Part shown: piece by piece, positions 26,856 through 34,698 of the stretch
How positions within the stretch are numbered: position 1 is the first letter of the stretch
Layout: each line of letters starts with the position of its first letter
Source of the DNA: UBA4416 sp048498515
GTDB taxonomy: Bacteria > Bacteroidota > Bacteroidia > B-17B0 > Aurantibacillaceae
Length of the DNA stretch: 64,000 nucleotides
Assembly (NCBI GenBank): GCA_048498515.1
Contig: JBEHXV010000005.1
Coordinates: 62,001 to 126,000 of the forward strand
Direction of reading: 5' to 3'
Position numbers and translations under genes: made by a program
Notes under the pieces: model-generated
What the model saw: only the letters and a program-made list of their open reading frames with translations
Databases searched by the model: none
What the model was told of the DNA's origin: nothing

Positions 26856-27590
26856 TTAGTTTTTATACCACTTTGCAATATCTATAATTAAGCCCAGCGA
26901 ACCAAAATCGGGTGTATGCCTTATGCTTTGTCCGCCAACGTTTATGGTTACACCATACTGAGCCTGTAATTTTATGAATTTGTAACCGCCTCTTACTGTA
27001 ATGGCCGGTTCTGCAAATACAAACAAAGGATCTGTCAATCGGTTCCTATCCAAATAATCTTCTCTTAATTGCTCTTCACTGTAATTGGCATGACTAAAAT
27101 TACTGTACTTAACAAAAGAGAATTTTGGTGTCAACGCCACATCAAAATATTTGGAACGATAACCCAGGTTGCTTTGAATAAATGCTTTTACGGCATTGGC
27201 ATCAAAGCTGGCCATATAACTGGAATTATCGGGATTGGTATATTGTTGTTGCTTATGAACCTTACCTAAACCTGCGCCAACAAAGTTTTCCATAACCAAA
27301 TGACCCTCCGAATTCAACAGGTACCCTACCCCCAATTCGCCCATTCCGCCTCCATGTTGATAGTTACTGCTGCCGTCATAATTCTTGTAATAACCATTGG
27401 CCATGATCCCAATATTATCACTGACCGCGATAGCAGCCTGCAGATCGTTTTGGGTAACATTGATCTTGACCTCACCTTTTTCTTTTAACAAGGGCGCGTT
27501 CACCGCATTGGTGGTATACATGGTAGTTGCGCAGGAACTCAATACAATAACAGGCACAGAAAGAATAATGATTTTGAAAACTGATCTCAT
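26856..27590 (-). CDS. Outer-membrane-type lipoprotein, unknown function
   Basis: The 244-residue protein has a lipobox (VLSSC) after a short signal peptide. The body of amphipathic strands (GEVKINVTQNDLQAAIAVSDNIG, split by turns; NGYYKNYDG; YKFIKLQAQYGVTINVGG) resembles a small barrel or porin-like sheet. The start at 27590 (MRSVFK) is preferred: an upstream in-frame ATG at 27629 would put 13 non-signal residues ahead of it. A barrel-like body behind a lipobox is unusual, so the lipoprotein call is moderate. I recognise no named family. Confidence 0.65.
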   Translation of the reverse strand: MRSVFKIIILSVPVIVLSSCATTMYTTNAVNAPLLKEKGEVKINVTQNDLQAAIAVSDNIGIMANGYYKNYDGSSNYQHGGGMGELGVGYLLNSEGHLVMENFVGAGLGKVHKQQQYTNPDNSSYMASFDANAVKAFIQSNLGYRSKYFDVALTPKFSFVKYSNFSHANYSEEQLREDYLDRNRLTDPLFVFAEPAITVRGGYKFIKLQAQYGVTINVGGQSIRHTPDFGSLGLIIDIAKWYKN

Positions 27591-27709
27591 GGTTACGTTT
27601 TTACAATGACCAATACAATATGATGCCAATACCTATCAGGTGTCAGTAAATTATAAATGCATCCATCAATACCCTGACTACTGTAGAATTTTTTCCACTA
27701 CACTTCGTT

Positions 27710-27744
27710 AAAACAAAAACTCCCGTTTGAATAACAAACGGGAG
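27710..27744 (-). terminator. Minus-strand intrinsic terminator of a lost T9SS gene
   Basis: CTCCCGTTTG (27720-27729) pairs with CAAACGGGAG (27735-27744) across a five-base loop. On the minus strand the stem is followed by GTTTTTGTTTT. It lies 27 bases downstream of the stop of the T9SS tail fragment and has no intact gene left to terminate. Confidence 0.82.
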
Positions 27745-27770
27745 CCTTTACATAAAGAGCTTACTAATTA

Positions 27771-27844
27771 TCACTGTTTAATGATTTTGATAACCTGTTG
27801 TTTGTTATTCTGGATCACGTTTACGAAGTAAATGCCATTCACTT
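27771..27844 (-). pseudogene. 3' remnant of a T9SS-exported protein (sorting-domain tail only)
   Basis: On the minus strand the sequence reads EVNGIYFVNVIQNNKQQ then VIKIIKQ and a stop at 27771-27773. This is the characteristic last strand pair of a type A T9SS sorting domain (GIY.V.V......KK.VK). Nothing of the gene remains beyond about 27844, where the sequence changes abruptly into a histidine-kinase fragment on the other strand. The terminator at 27710-27744 belonged to it. Confidence 0.72.
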
Positions 27845-27847
27845 CAG

Positions 27848-28069
27848 GGCATCATTACTATTTCCCTTAAAAAAACAACCAACGATCAGTGGATCTTTAA
27901 ACTAAGCGACAATGGCATTGGCTATAATGAAGGCGATGTAGGCGGAAAAGGAACCAGCCTTGGCTTAAGCCTGGTTAAGCTCATGTCGAGGCAGATGGGC
28001 GGAGCTCCTAAAACCAACAGCCAAAATGGTTCGTGGTTTGAGCTCGGCTTTAGTGAGATGAACCAATAA
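27848..28069 (+). pseudogene. 3' remnant of a histidine kinase (HATPase domain end)
   Basis: The plus strand is open for 73 codons up to TAA at 28067-28069. It encodes the second half of a GHKL ATPase domain: the G1 box DNGIGYN, the G2-type segment GTSLGLSLVKLMSRQMGG, and a last strand GSWFELGF. No start codon, N-box or dimerisation domain precedes it. The break lies next to the T9SS remnant on the opposite strand, so the 5' parts of two divergent genes and the region between them are absent. It is not expected to be expressed. Confidence 0.77.
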
Positions 28070-28108
28070 TTTACTATTTTTACGCTGTTATTTTCAAAGC
28101 CCTGAATT

Positions 28109-28753
28109 ATGTTAATTATTGGTATATGCGGAGGCACCGGTTCGGGAAAAACAACCGTAGTGAACAAGATCCTGGAAATATTGCCAGCCGATCATGTGGT
28201 GATCCTTTCACAGGACTCATACTATAAGGACAATGCCCACGTACCTGTAGAGGAGCGGAAATTCATTAATTTCGATCATCCCGATTCCATTGAATTTGAT
28301 CTGTTACTGGATCACATCAACCAGCTCAAGGAGGGCAAAAATATTCAAAAGCCTATTTACTCTTACATTACCTGCACCAGGGATTCGGTTACCATCCCGG
28401 TTCACAGCAAAGATGTGATCCTGATTGAAGGCATTTTATTGTTCTCCGACGAACGCATCCGCAACATTTGCAATGTAAAAATATTTGTGGACGCACCGGC
28501 CGATGAACGTTTGTTACGCATTATCAAACGCGACATTTTAGAGCGTGGACGCCCTGTTGAACAAACGCTTGAACGTTACCTGGAAACTGTAAGGCCCATG
28601 CACGAGCAATTTATTGAACCTACCAAGCGCTTTGCTGATTTGATTGTTCCATTGGGTGGCGAAAACACAGTGGCCATCAATATCCTGGCATCCACCATCC
28701 GTCAGAAACTGGGCCTAAAAAAGAACCAGGATATCAATTCGATCTTTCATTAA
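28109..28753 (+). CDS. udk: Uridine kinase
   Basis: The 214-residue protein has a P-loop GGTGSGKTTV (residues about 7-16), the uridine-kinase segment LSQDSYYKD, and later motifs NFDHPDSIEFDLL and RDILERGRPVEQTLERY. It phosphorylates uridine and cytidine to UMP and CMP in pyrimidine salvage. Length and N-terminus (MLIIGICGGTGSGK) are standard. It follows the kinase remnant by 39 bases. Confidence 0.94.
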   Translation: MLIIGICGGTGSGKTTVVNKILEILPADHVVILSQDSYYKDNAHVPVEERKFINFDHPDSIEFDLLLDHINQLKEGKNIQKPIYSYITCTRDSVTIPVHSKDVILIEGILLFSDERIRNICNVKIFVDAPADERLLRIIKRDILERGRPVEQTLERYLETVRPMHEQFIEPTKRFADLIVPLGGENTVAINILASTIRQKLGLKKNQDINSIFH

Positions 28754-28828
28754 GAATTTTCCTGCATTTCAATTTCTAAACTGTGTCATTTTTCCAGTGC
28801 TTATCCTGGTAAATAGCCTCAATTGTTT

Positions 28829-30397
28829 TTATTGATTTTGTCCTGCAGCTATAAGCCTGGCCCTGAGTTGAGCCATTGTATGCGCTAAGTTATACCCTTG
28901 CCAAATGCAGGTGTTATGTAAAAATACCTGGCCGGTGCTGGGTTGATATTGAAAATGAGGAATTACTCCCATGTTAAAATCATTTGTAATTGCCTGCCTC
29001 ACAAATACAGCATTCCAGAAATTTCCAATATCCGGGCCTACTTCATGAACCAGGCCGGGAGAATCGCCTATTCCGTTAACCACAGCCGCAACCAGTTCCC
29101 CAACACGTCCATCAGCTGCATCCTCGTCATCATCTTGCAGGTCTTGTACAAAAAGTTGCAAGCCTGTACTGAAAACACCTGTATGAACCGGGACAATTCG
29201 GGCCTGATGGTCACCAATATAATCGCGTACCATATTGGTAACGAGCTGCGGATTATCGATGGCATATTGAAGAATATGGCTGGAACCCAAATGATCTCCC
29301 CCGATCTGGGCTCTCACCTGTTGCGTTTGTTCGTCATTAAAGCCTTCCTGGTTGCTGGGGCCATTCATTAGCTCCTGAGGCCTCGCTGCCACATCAGCAT
29401 CAATGAGCACCGGTGCGCCACCTTTTTTTATCAGATTTTTAGCGTGTAAATCATAGAGGCCCGTTAGTAAAGCAAAGCCAATTGTTTCAACATTAACCAC
29501 ATCTTCAGATTCAAAGATATGAAGTTTCCTTAATACTGTTTCTGTCATCGATGTAATGTCCGACTTCACAAACTCCATAATGGTACCATGATTGGCATCC
29601 GTGTCCATATTTACCGTTTTCACTCTCCGGCTCATACCAACCTGTTCGTTTAATCTTGTGGCTACACTGTCTCCCGAACCCAATATGGCTTTCTCAATGC
29701 TCCTGTCTTCCGGCTTAATGACAGCCGTAACAACTCCGGGAGGAGTTTGGGTCCTTTCGACCACGAACTCCACTTTAGCAGGTCCAAGCCCCGCATCATG
29801 CAGCTCGTCTCCCAGTAATTCGATCGATGAGATCTCAACCGCATCTGCGCCTTTTTCATTTCTGATTTGTTCTGCCCAAAATTGCGCGTCACCTATTGTC
29901 CGCTGGCTTCCATCTTCAACACGCTGGTCAACCCTGTCAAACCAACCTTCACGCCAGTCATTACCTACGGTTTGAGCCAACCAATTAGCTTGAAAAACTT
30001 CATCAGAGGTGCCTGGTGTATACAGCTTTGTAAGCGTTTTAATATTTTTAGTAAGTTTCGAGATCGTAGATGATGGATCTCCCACATTCAGGCGTTGCCT
30101 GATTCCATCTTTTAATGAAGGGACGTTTGGAATGCTTCTTAACTGTATTGGAGCAGAACCACCTCCCGGCTTAAGATCTTTTTTTTGCACAGCTTGGTCT
30201 GCCATTGCCTGATAGGTTTTTAACTGTTGTACACGTACGCTGTTATTTATTGCCTGTTGTAGTTTTTGCTGCGCAACAGCTTCCGGCCTGTTAGCAGCAA
30301 ACTGAAAAGTTGCGCTGTCATTGCTTTTTTGCCTTGATAACCTGTGGGCCATTGCCTGGCTTTTATGATCCCATGTTTTGTCAGCATATGTCTTCAT
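28829..30397 (-). CDS. Putative exported effector: injection-system-type leader plus LanM/DUF4135-like kinase core
   Basis: The 522-residue protein has no Sec signal. Residues 31-86 (FQFAANRPEAVAQQKLQ, NNSVRVQQLK, YQAMAD, PIQL) match an N-terminal motif I know from Bacteroidota DUF4157-type and contractile-injection (eCIS) cargo proteins. Residues about 205-345 read as a kinase-like core: a beta-3 lysine (K228 in VIKPED), a following helix with Glu, a hinge-like GTIMEFVKSD (271-280), catalytic loop D316-x-H318-x2-N321 (LYDLHAKNLI) and metal Asp D333 (PVLIDAD). The D-H-N...D spacing is that of the kinase part of LanM lanthionine synthetases. The C-terminal 180 residues are unrecognised, and no LanC cyclase motif exists. 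No injection machinery or immunity gene adjoins. Function is inferred, not shown. Confidence 0.6.
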   Translation of the reverse strand: MKTYADKTWDHKSQAMAHRLSRQKSNDSATFQFAANRPEAVAQQKLQQAINNSVRVQQLKTYQAMADQAVQKKDLKPGGGSAPIQLRSIPNVPSLKDGIRQRLNVGDPSSTISKLTKNIKTLTKLYTPGTSDEVFQANWLAQTVGNDWREGWFDRVDQRVEDGSQRTIGDAQFWAEQIRNEKGADAVEISSIELLGDELHDAGLGPAKVEFVVERTQTPPGVVTAVIKPEDRSIEKAILGSGDSVATRLNEQVGMSRRVKTVNMDTDANHGTIMEFVKSDITSMTETVLRKLHIFESEDVVNVETIGFALLTGLYDLHAKNLIKKGGAPVLIDADVAARPQELMNGPSNQEGFNDEQTQQVRAQIGGDHLGSSHILQYAIDNPQLVTNMVRDYIGDHQARIVPVHTGVFSTGLQLFVQDLQDDDEDAADGRVGELVAAVVNGIGDSPGLVHEVGPDIGNFWNAVFVRQAITNDFNMGVIPHFQYQPSTGQVFLHNTCIWQGYNLAHTMAQLRARLIAAGQNQ

Positions 30398-30483
30398 GGT
30401 GTACTGTTTTTATTTTAAACTGCCACAATTACTTGCTTAGCGCTTTCATCTATTGCCCTAACAACACTATTTGTTTAAAGAAC

Positions 30484-31650
30484 CTATTGTATGATTATTT
30501 TCTTCGTATAGCTATTTTCCTGGGGGTCTGTTGCCTGTACAAAGTAAATACCCGGACTTATGTCTTCCTTTGCTACTATAAATTCTTTTCCCTTAAAATT
30601 AAATTTCCTTATTTCATTTCCCATTACATCTATAATTTTTACCTCATACCAGTTATCCTTATTAAAACTAAGAGTTGCCTGGCTGGAAAATGGATTCGGG
30701 TAAACAGCCAAAACTGATTCTTTCTGCGTTTCTATTACACCCGTGGCAGCCGTCAGCTTTAAGATTGTTCCGTTGGTTCCTACAATATAACCTTCGGTTG
30801 AACTTGCAAAACACATCCCTGTTAAAAATTCATATCCTCCACTTGGCATATTTACCCAGGTTGTCCCACCGTTGGTTGTTTTAAAAATTTTTCCGCCTAT
30901 TCCTGAAACATACCCTGTTAGAGAGTCAGTGAAAACAATTGGTTCCAAAAGACTTGCACCAACAGTTTGTGCATTCCAGGTAACCCCTCCATTAGTTGTT
31001 TTTAAGATGGTGGAATTAACTCCTGTAATAAACCCCGTACTTGGGCTCACAAAATAAGGGCAATAAAGTTGAGACGTAATTCCACTGGTTTGTGGGTTCC
31101 AGTTTATTCCTCCGTCTGTTGTTTTTAAAATTGTTCCGCTGCCACCAACTACATATCCCTCATTAGAATTTAAAAAGAAGACACCACTAAGATCTGCAGT
31201 TGTTCCACTAATTTGAGTCATCCAATGTGTCCCGCCATCAATCGTTTTTAGTATCGTTCCTCCAAACCCCGAAATATAACCAGTGTCAGAACCAATAAAG
31301 CAAATTTGTGTCAACCAGGCAGATGTACTACTGGTTTGTGGAAGCCAGGATGCCCCTGAATTAATTGTTTTCAATATTGTACCATAATCTCCAACTGCAT
31401 ATCCTGTATCTGCCGATGTAAAACAACTGTATAATAATCGTTGGGTTGTTCCGCTCACCAGTGCATTCCAATTTAGTCCACCATTTATTGTTTTTAAAAT
31501 GGTTCCATGCGTTCCAACAGCGTAACCGGTGTTCAGGTCCGTAAAAACAATTCCATCCAGTTCGTTTGTTGTTCCGCTTACCAGTGGCAGCCATTGTGCT
31601 TTTGCATTAAATGATAAGGCAATGAGTGTAATTAGTATAAATTTCTTCAT
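30484..31650 (-). CDS. YCF48/BNR-repeat protein with T9SS type A sorting domain
   Basis: The 388-residue protein has a signal peptide (ending FNAKA) and about seven repeats of roughly 43 residues of the form TGY.VG..GTILKT.NGG..W..Q.SGT, the YCF48/BNR pattern that builds a seven-bladed propeller. The last about 75 residues are a type A T9SS sorting domain (VLAVYPNPFSSQATL, ENSYTKKIIIQ). The product is probably secreted or surface-bound through T9SS. The ligand is unknown. It lies upstream of the effector gene on the same strand; the 86-base gap makes independent transcription possible. Confidence 0.87.
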   Translation of the reverse strand: MKKFILITLIALSFNAKAQWLPLVSGTTNELDGIVFTDLNTGYAVGTHGTILKTINGGLNWNALVSGTTQRLLYSCFTSADTGYAVGDYGTILKTINSGASWLPQTSSTSAWLTQICFIGSDTGYISGFGGTILKTIDGGTHWMTQISGTTADLSGVFFLNSNEGYVVGGSGTILKTTDGGINWNPQTSGITSQLYCPYFVSPSTGFITGVNSTILKTTNGGVTWNAQTVGASLLEPIVFTDSLTGYVSGIGGKIFKTTNGGTTWVNMPSGGYEFLTGMCFASSTEGYIVGTNGTILKLTAATGVIETQKESVLAVYPNPFSSQATLSFNKDNWYEVKIIDVMGNEIRKFNFKGKEFIVAKEDISPGIYFVQATDPQENSYTKKIIIQ

Positions 31651-31721
31651 TGTATTTTATTTAGCTATACCAAATATAACAAAAATCGTTAAGCTTATTT
31701 GAGCACTATCTGCCAGTTCCG

Positions 31722-32360
31722 CTAATCCAATTTCGGGAATAAAAAACTTAGGCTTAGCCCTAAATGGTAACCCGACATCAGTTCATTTGAACCCAGGGGC
31801 GTATCGCCGTAAGCCAGCCTGTATTTTGATTTTAAGCTCAGGTACATGTTATTTTCTTTTCTAAGGAGAAATGAAATATCCAAACCCGGCTCCAGCAGGT
31901 AACAGCTATTGTAAGTGATGCTTTTGGCATGGTACTCCAAAAAAATATTTTTGCTGCCTGTCTTTATTTTTTCACTCCGGTCAACCAGCTCAATTTGCGC
32001 AAAGCCATTATTAACACTCATATTGGCTCTTACCCGATGTGTATTGACAATGTTGACCTCGCTTAGTATGCTGATCCCGGCATAGTCTAAACGGGGCTCT
32101 TTCACTTCATAACCAAATTCATCGGAGGTGATTTTTGATCCGCCATAAATACTAAAGCCTGCACAAAAGCGTTTCGACCAGTAATACCTGAGATCAAAGT
32201 TGCCTGCTGTAAGATCTTTGTTAAGGATGGGCGTGTAATATAAGCCTAAATCAAGCCCAAACCTGTTTTTGTTGTCGGCTTCAGAAATGTTGTTCTTTTC
32301 CTGGGCAATCATGCTACAAGCCCCGAATAAAAATGCATATACCCAAAACTGTTTAAGCAT
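31722..32360 (-). CDS. Predicted outer-membrane beta-barrel protein
   Basis: The 212-residue protein has a signal peptide (ending SMIAQ) and a body of alternating strands with aromatic residues (FGLDLGLYYTPIL, FDLRYYWSKRFCAGFSIYGG, SLKSKYRLAY, YHLGLSLSFLF). This fits a small eight- to ten-stranded barrel. No specific family is recognised. It ends and begins close to its neighbours and follows the CocE-type hydrolase gene by 15 bases on the same strand, so the two may be co-transcribed. Confidence 0.65.
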   Translation of the reverse strand: MLKQFWVYAFLFGACSMIAQEKNNISEADNKNRFGLDLGLYYTPILNKDLTAGNFDLRYYWSKRFCAGFSIYGGSKITSDEFGYEVKEPRLDYAGISILSEVNIVNTHRVRANMSVNNGFAQIELVDRSEKIKTGSKNIFLEYHAKSITYNSCYLLEPGLDISFLLRKENNMYLSLKSKYRLAYGDTPLGSNELMSGYHLGLSLSFLFPKLD

Positions 32361-32375
32361 CCCGCTGTTTTCTTT

Positions 32376-34052
32376 TTAATCTTTCCAAACAGGGATTTTA
32401 ATAAAACTGTCGTTATGCCATTCTATTTGCAAAGGTTCACCGGCATCTTTAATGGTTTCTTCCGAAACCGGTTTTCCCGAACCGTAATTAACCTCTTCGA
32501 AAGGATGCTTGTTAATATTCAGCAAAATAACCAAACGGCTTCCTTTACTGATTTGTTTGCTCACAAAACGTGTATTATCAAAGGGAATACTTTCCTTTTG
32601 GTTGGGATGCAGCAATTGGCGTTTAGAATTGTTTTTGGCATAGCTGGCTCTGCCTACATAGCGGGTCAAAAAAAAGTATTTGCCGTTTGGCATCAACTCG
32701 TACAAAGCCAGCGATACATCCATGTCTTTTTTAGTAATGGTGGCAAACAGGTTACCACAAAAAGAACCGTTCATTGAAAATGTTTTCTCAAATGGTTTTG
32801 AAGTAAACACCAATCCATTACTGGCGTCCAAGGAATCAAAAATGATCTCGGGAGTAAAATAGTTGTTTTGGCTTTCCCGGTCTTTAAAATCCACTTTTTG
32901 TTTTTCAGAACCTTTCGCTTTTGGTTTCAGGCTTCCGAGTGTTTTACCATCCAGGAAAAAAGTAAGCGTATCGTTATTGATGTTTTGTAATGAGGAGGCA
33001 TGCCTCCATTGGTTGGTACCCATTACCTGGTAATTAACTTTATCCTTCAACAAAGCCGGTTTTGGTTTTCCTTTCAGCACATAATCAAGCCATTGATAAG
33101 CAAGGTCCATCATACTGATATTAGCAACGCTATCAATAGCATAACCCATTAAATTTTTGGATGGCTTGCGCTGTCCGCTCCAATGGTCATAAGGACCAAT
33201 AACAAAATAGTGCTCGGTTTTTTTATTGTATTTGTTATGCAGCTTGAAATACTGAATGGCCCCTATTTGTGAACCATCGTAATAACCGGTTGTGCTTAGT
33301 ACCGGAATAGAAATGTTAGCATACTCCCCGGGTGTTGGAACCATGGCCTGCCAGTAACTATCATATGCAGGCTGTGCTAACCATTTTTGAAAGATAGGAT
33401 TTGGTGATCCCGCAAGGCTATCCAGTTTGTTATATGCCGTTCCTTTTTCAAAATAATCGAAAGGCAGATTTCTTGGCAAAGCTTTATTCTTATAAATATT
33501 ATCATTGCTCCAGCTTAACATATGCGATAAAGGAACATTATTTTCCATAGGAAAATCGTAACCGGGCATCACAGCTACCTGCGGCACAATGGTCTTTAAA
33601 GCCGGATGAATTTTCTTTACCGCCGCCCATTGCGAGTAGCCTGTGTAGCTTCCGCTAAACATACCTACACTGCCATTGCACCAGGGCTGTTTACTGATCC
33701 AGTCGATAACATCATACACATCGGTTCCTTCATGCTCAAAAGGCGCATAATTTTTTAAATCGGTCCTGATGCCCCGTGCATACGCCACAATGCCTACATA
33801 ATCCTTGTCGGCCGTTCGCTTTCCAAAAATGGCATCGCCCGGGCCCTGGTAATAGGTAGTGTAGAACAGTACTACCGGTAAGGGAGCTATGTCTGTTTTT
33901 TTACGGACAATGATCGCTGAGATGTTAATGCCGCTTCGTGTTGGGATCAGAACACTATCACGGATAGTATAAATGCTATCGTTTGCTGAAGGTTGTTGGG
34001 CAAAGCTTGTTGCACCAAATAGGAATATGATAACAGTAAAAAAGTGTTTCAT
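32376..34052 (-). CDS. CocE/NonD-family hydrolase (X-Pro dipeptidyl-peptidase S15 type)
   Basis: The 558-residue protein has a signal peptide (ending TSFAQ). The alpha/beta-hydrolase domain has the nucleophile elbow GMFSGSYTG (serine in GxSxxG), the acid region TGYYDGSQ and the histidine segment GPYDHWSG. The C-terminal X-Pro/CocE beta-jellyroll domain starts at about residue 345. Family members cleave acyl or peptidyl bonds (cocaine esterase, glutaryl-7-ACA acylase, X-Pro peptidase); the substrate cannot be read. It overlaps the preceding small gene by four bases (ATGA), so the two are translationally coupled. Confidence 0.89.
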   Translation of the reverse strand: MKHFFTVIIFLFGATSFAQQPSANDSIYTIRDSVLIPTRSGINISAIIVRKKTDIAPLPVVLFYTTYYQGPGDAIFGKRTADKDYVGIVAYARGIRTDLKNYAPFEHEGTDVYDVIDWISKQPWCNGSVGMFSGSYTGYSQWAAVKKIHPALKTIVPQVAVMPGYDFPMENNVPLSHMLSWSNDNIYKNKALPRNLPFDYFEKGTAYNKLDSLAGSPNPIFQKWLAQPAYDSYWQAMVPTPGEYANISIPVLSTTGYYDGSQIGAIQYFKLHNKYNKKTEHYFVIGPYDHWSGQRKPSKNLMGYAIDSVANISMMDLAYQWLDYVLKGKPKPALLKDKVNYQVMGTNQWRHASSLQNINNDTLTFFLDGKTLGSLKPKAKGSEKQKVDFKDRESQNNYFTPEIIFDSLDASNGLVFTSKPFEKTFSMNGSFCGNLFATITKKDMDVSLALYELMPNGKYFFLTRYVGRASYAKNNSKRQLLHPNQKESIPFDNTRFVSKQISKGSRLVILLNINKHPFEEVNYGSGKPVSEETIKDAGEPLQIEWHNDSFIKIPVWKD

Positions 34053-34576
34053 GGTTTCGCAAGGTATTCTTTACTTGTTTTAATCAATTTTGCAACATAA
34101 GTAATTGGCTCAGGAGACTCTACATGATATCTGGATTTTGGTTCATAGGTCATTTCTGCATATTCGTAAAAGTCTTTTTTAATATAATAGGCCGCAGAAT
34201 AAATTTTTTGGGTGTGAGTTCTGTCATATTCATTTTTGGATGCATTCCAGGTAAACTCAAAATGAACTTCTGTGACATAAATTAATTTACCGCCTTTACA
34301 ATAAAACGTTCTGATTCTGTGACCGTAGGAAAGCCCTATCCATTCAACCATTATCCTACTGTCATCCTTACATTTGTAAATCGTAAGTTGTCCTCCGCCA
34401 TCCGGTGAAACAGGCAGGAACTGTTCATTATCAAAAACAGAAGAATCGCAATTATTGAACACTTTGCCTGATACCACAACGAAAGTGTCTACTTCCTTTA
34501 CATACTCCTTATCCTGCCCATAAATAAAAAAAGGACACAGAGTAATCAGAATAAAAAATGGCACTATTTTTTTCAT
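34049..34576 (-). CDS. Small secreted protein of unknown function
   Basis: The 175-residue protein begins with a signal peptide (MKKIVPFFILITLCPFFIYGQ). The mature part is rich in Tyr, Lys and Glu with beta character (ESPEPITYVAKLIKTSKEYL at the end). I recognise no domain. It overlaps the start of the CocE-type hydrolase gene by four bases and is first in that minus-strand unit, so it may work with the hydrolase. Confidence 0.65.
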   Translation of the reverse strand: MKKIVPFFILITLCPFFIYGQDKEYVKEVDTFVVVSGKVFNNCDSSVFDNEQFLPVSPDGGGQLTIYKCKDDSRIMVEWIGLSYGHRIRTFYCKGGKLIYVTEVHFEFTWNASKNEYDRTHTQKIYSAAYYIKKDFYEYAEMTYEPKSRYHVESPEPITYVAKLIKTSKEYLAKP

Positions 34577-34650
34577 TAGACTATTGTTTTAGGTTATGTG
34601 TTAAAATAATGTACATTATTCCAATACACGATATTATTTTATCTATTCAC

Positions 34651-34686
34651 AAAAAAGCCGTCACGATAAATTGTGACGGCTTTTTT
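34651..34686. terminator. Bidirectional intrinsic terminator
   Basis: GCCGTCAC pairs with GTGACGGC across an eight-base loop, flanked by six A on the left and six T on the right. It lies 13 bases beyond the stop of the ABC-F gene on the minus strand and upstream of the small secreted gene. Confidence 0.9.
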
Positions 34687-34698
34687 GATCCTGGTATA

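Noticed and set aside
27922..28167. A minus-strand frame overlapping the kinase remnant and the udk start
   Set aside because: The plus strand carries recognisable kinase and P-loop motifs in the same bases; the minus frame shows none.
28829..30397. Full lanthipeptide synthetase (LanM) identity for the effector candidate
   Set aside because: LanM proteins are about 900-1,100 residues with a C-terminal zinc cyclase; this protein is 522 residues, has no cyclase motif and no precursor peptide or transporter nearby.
30310..30717. A 135-residue plus-strand frame between the effector and YCF48 genes
   Set aside because: It is largely antisense to two well-supported minus-strand genes and reads as Cys/Tyr/Phe-rich noise.
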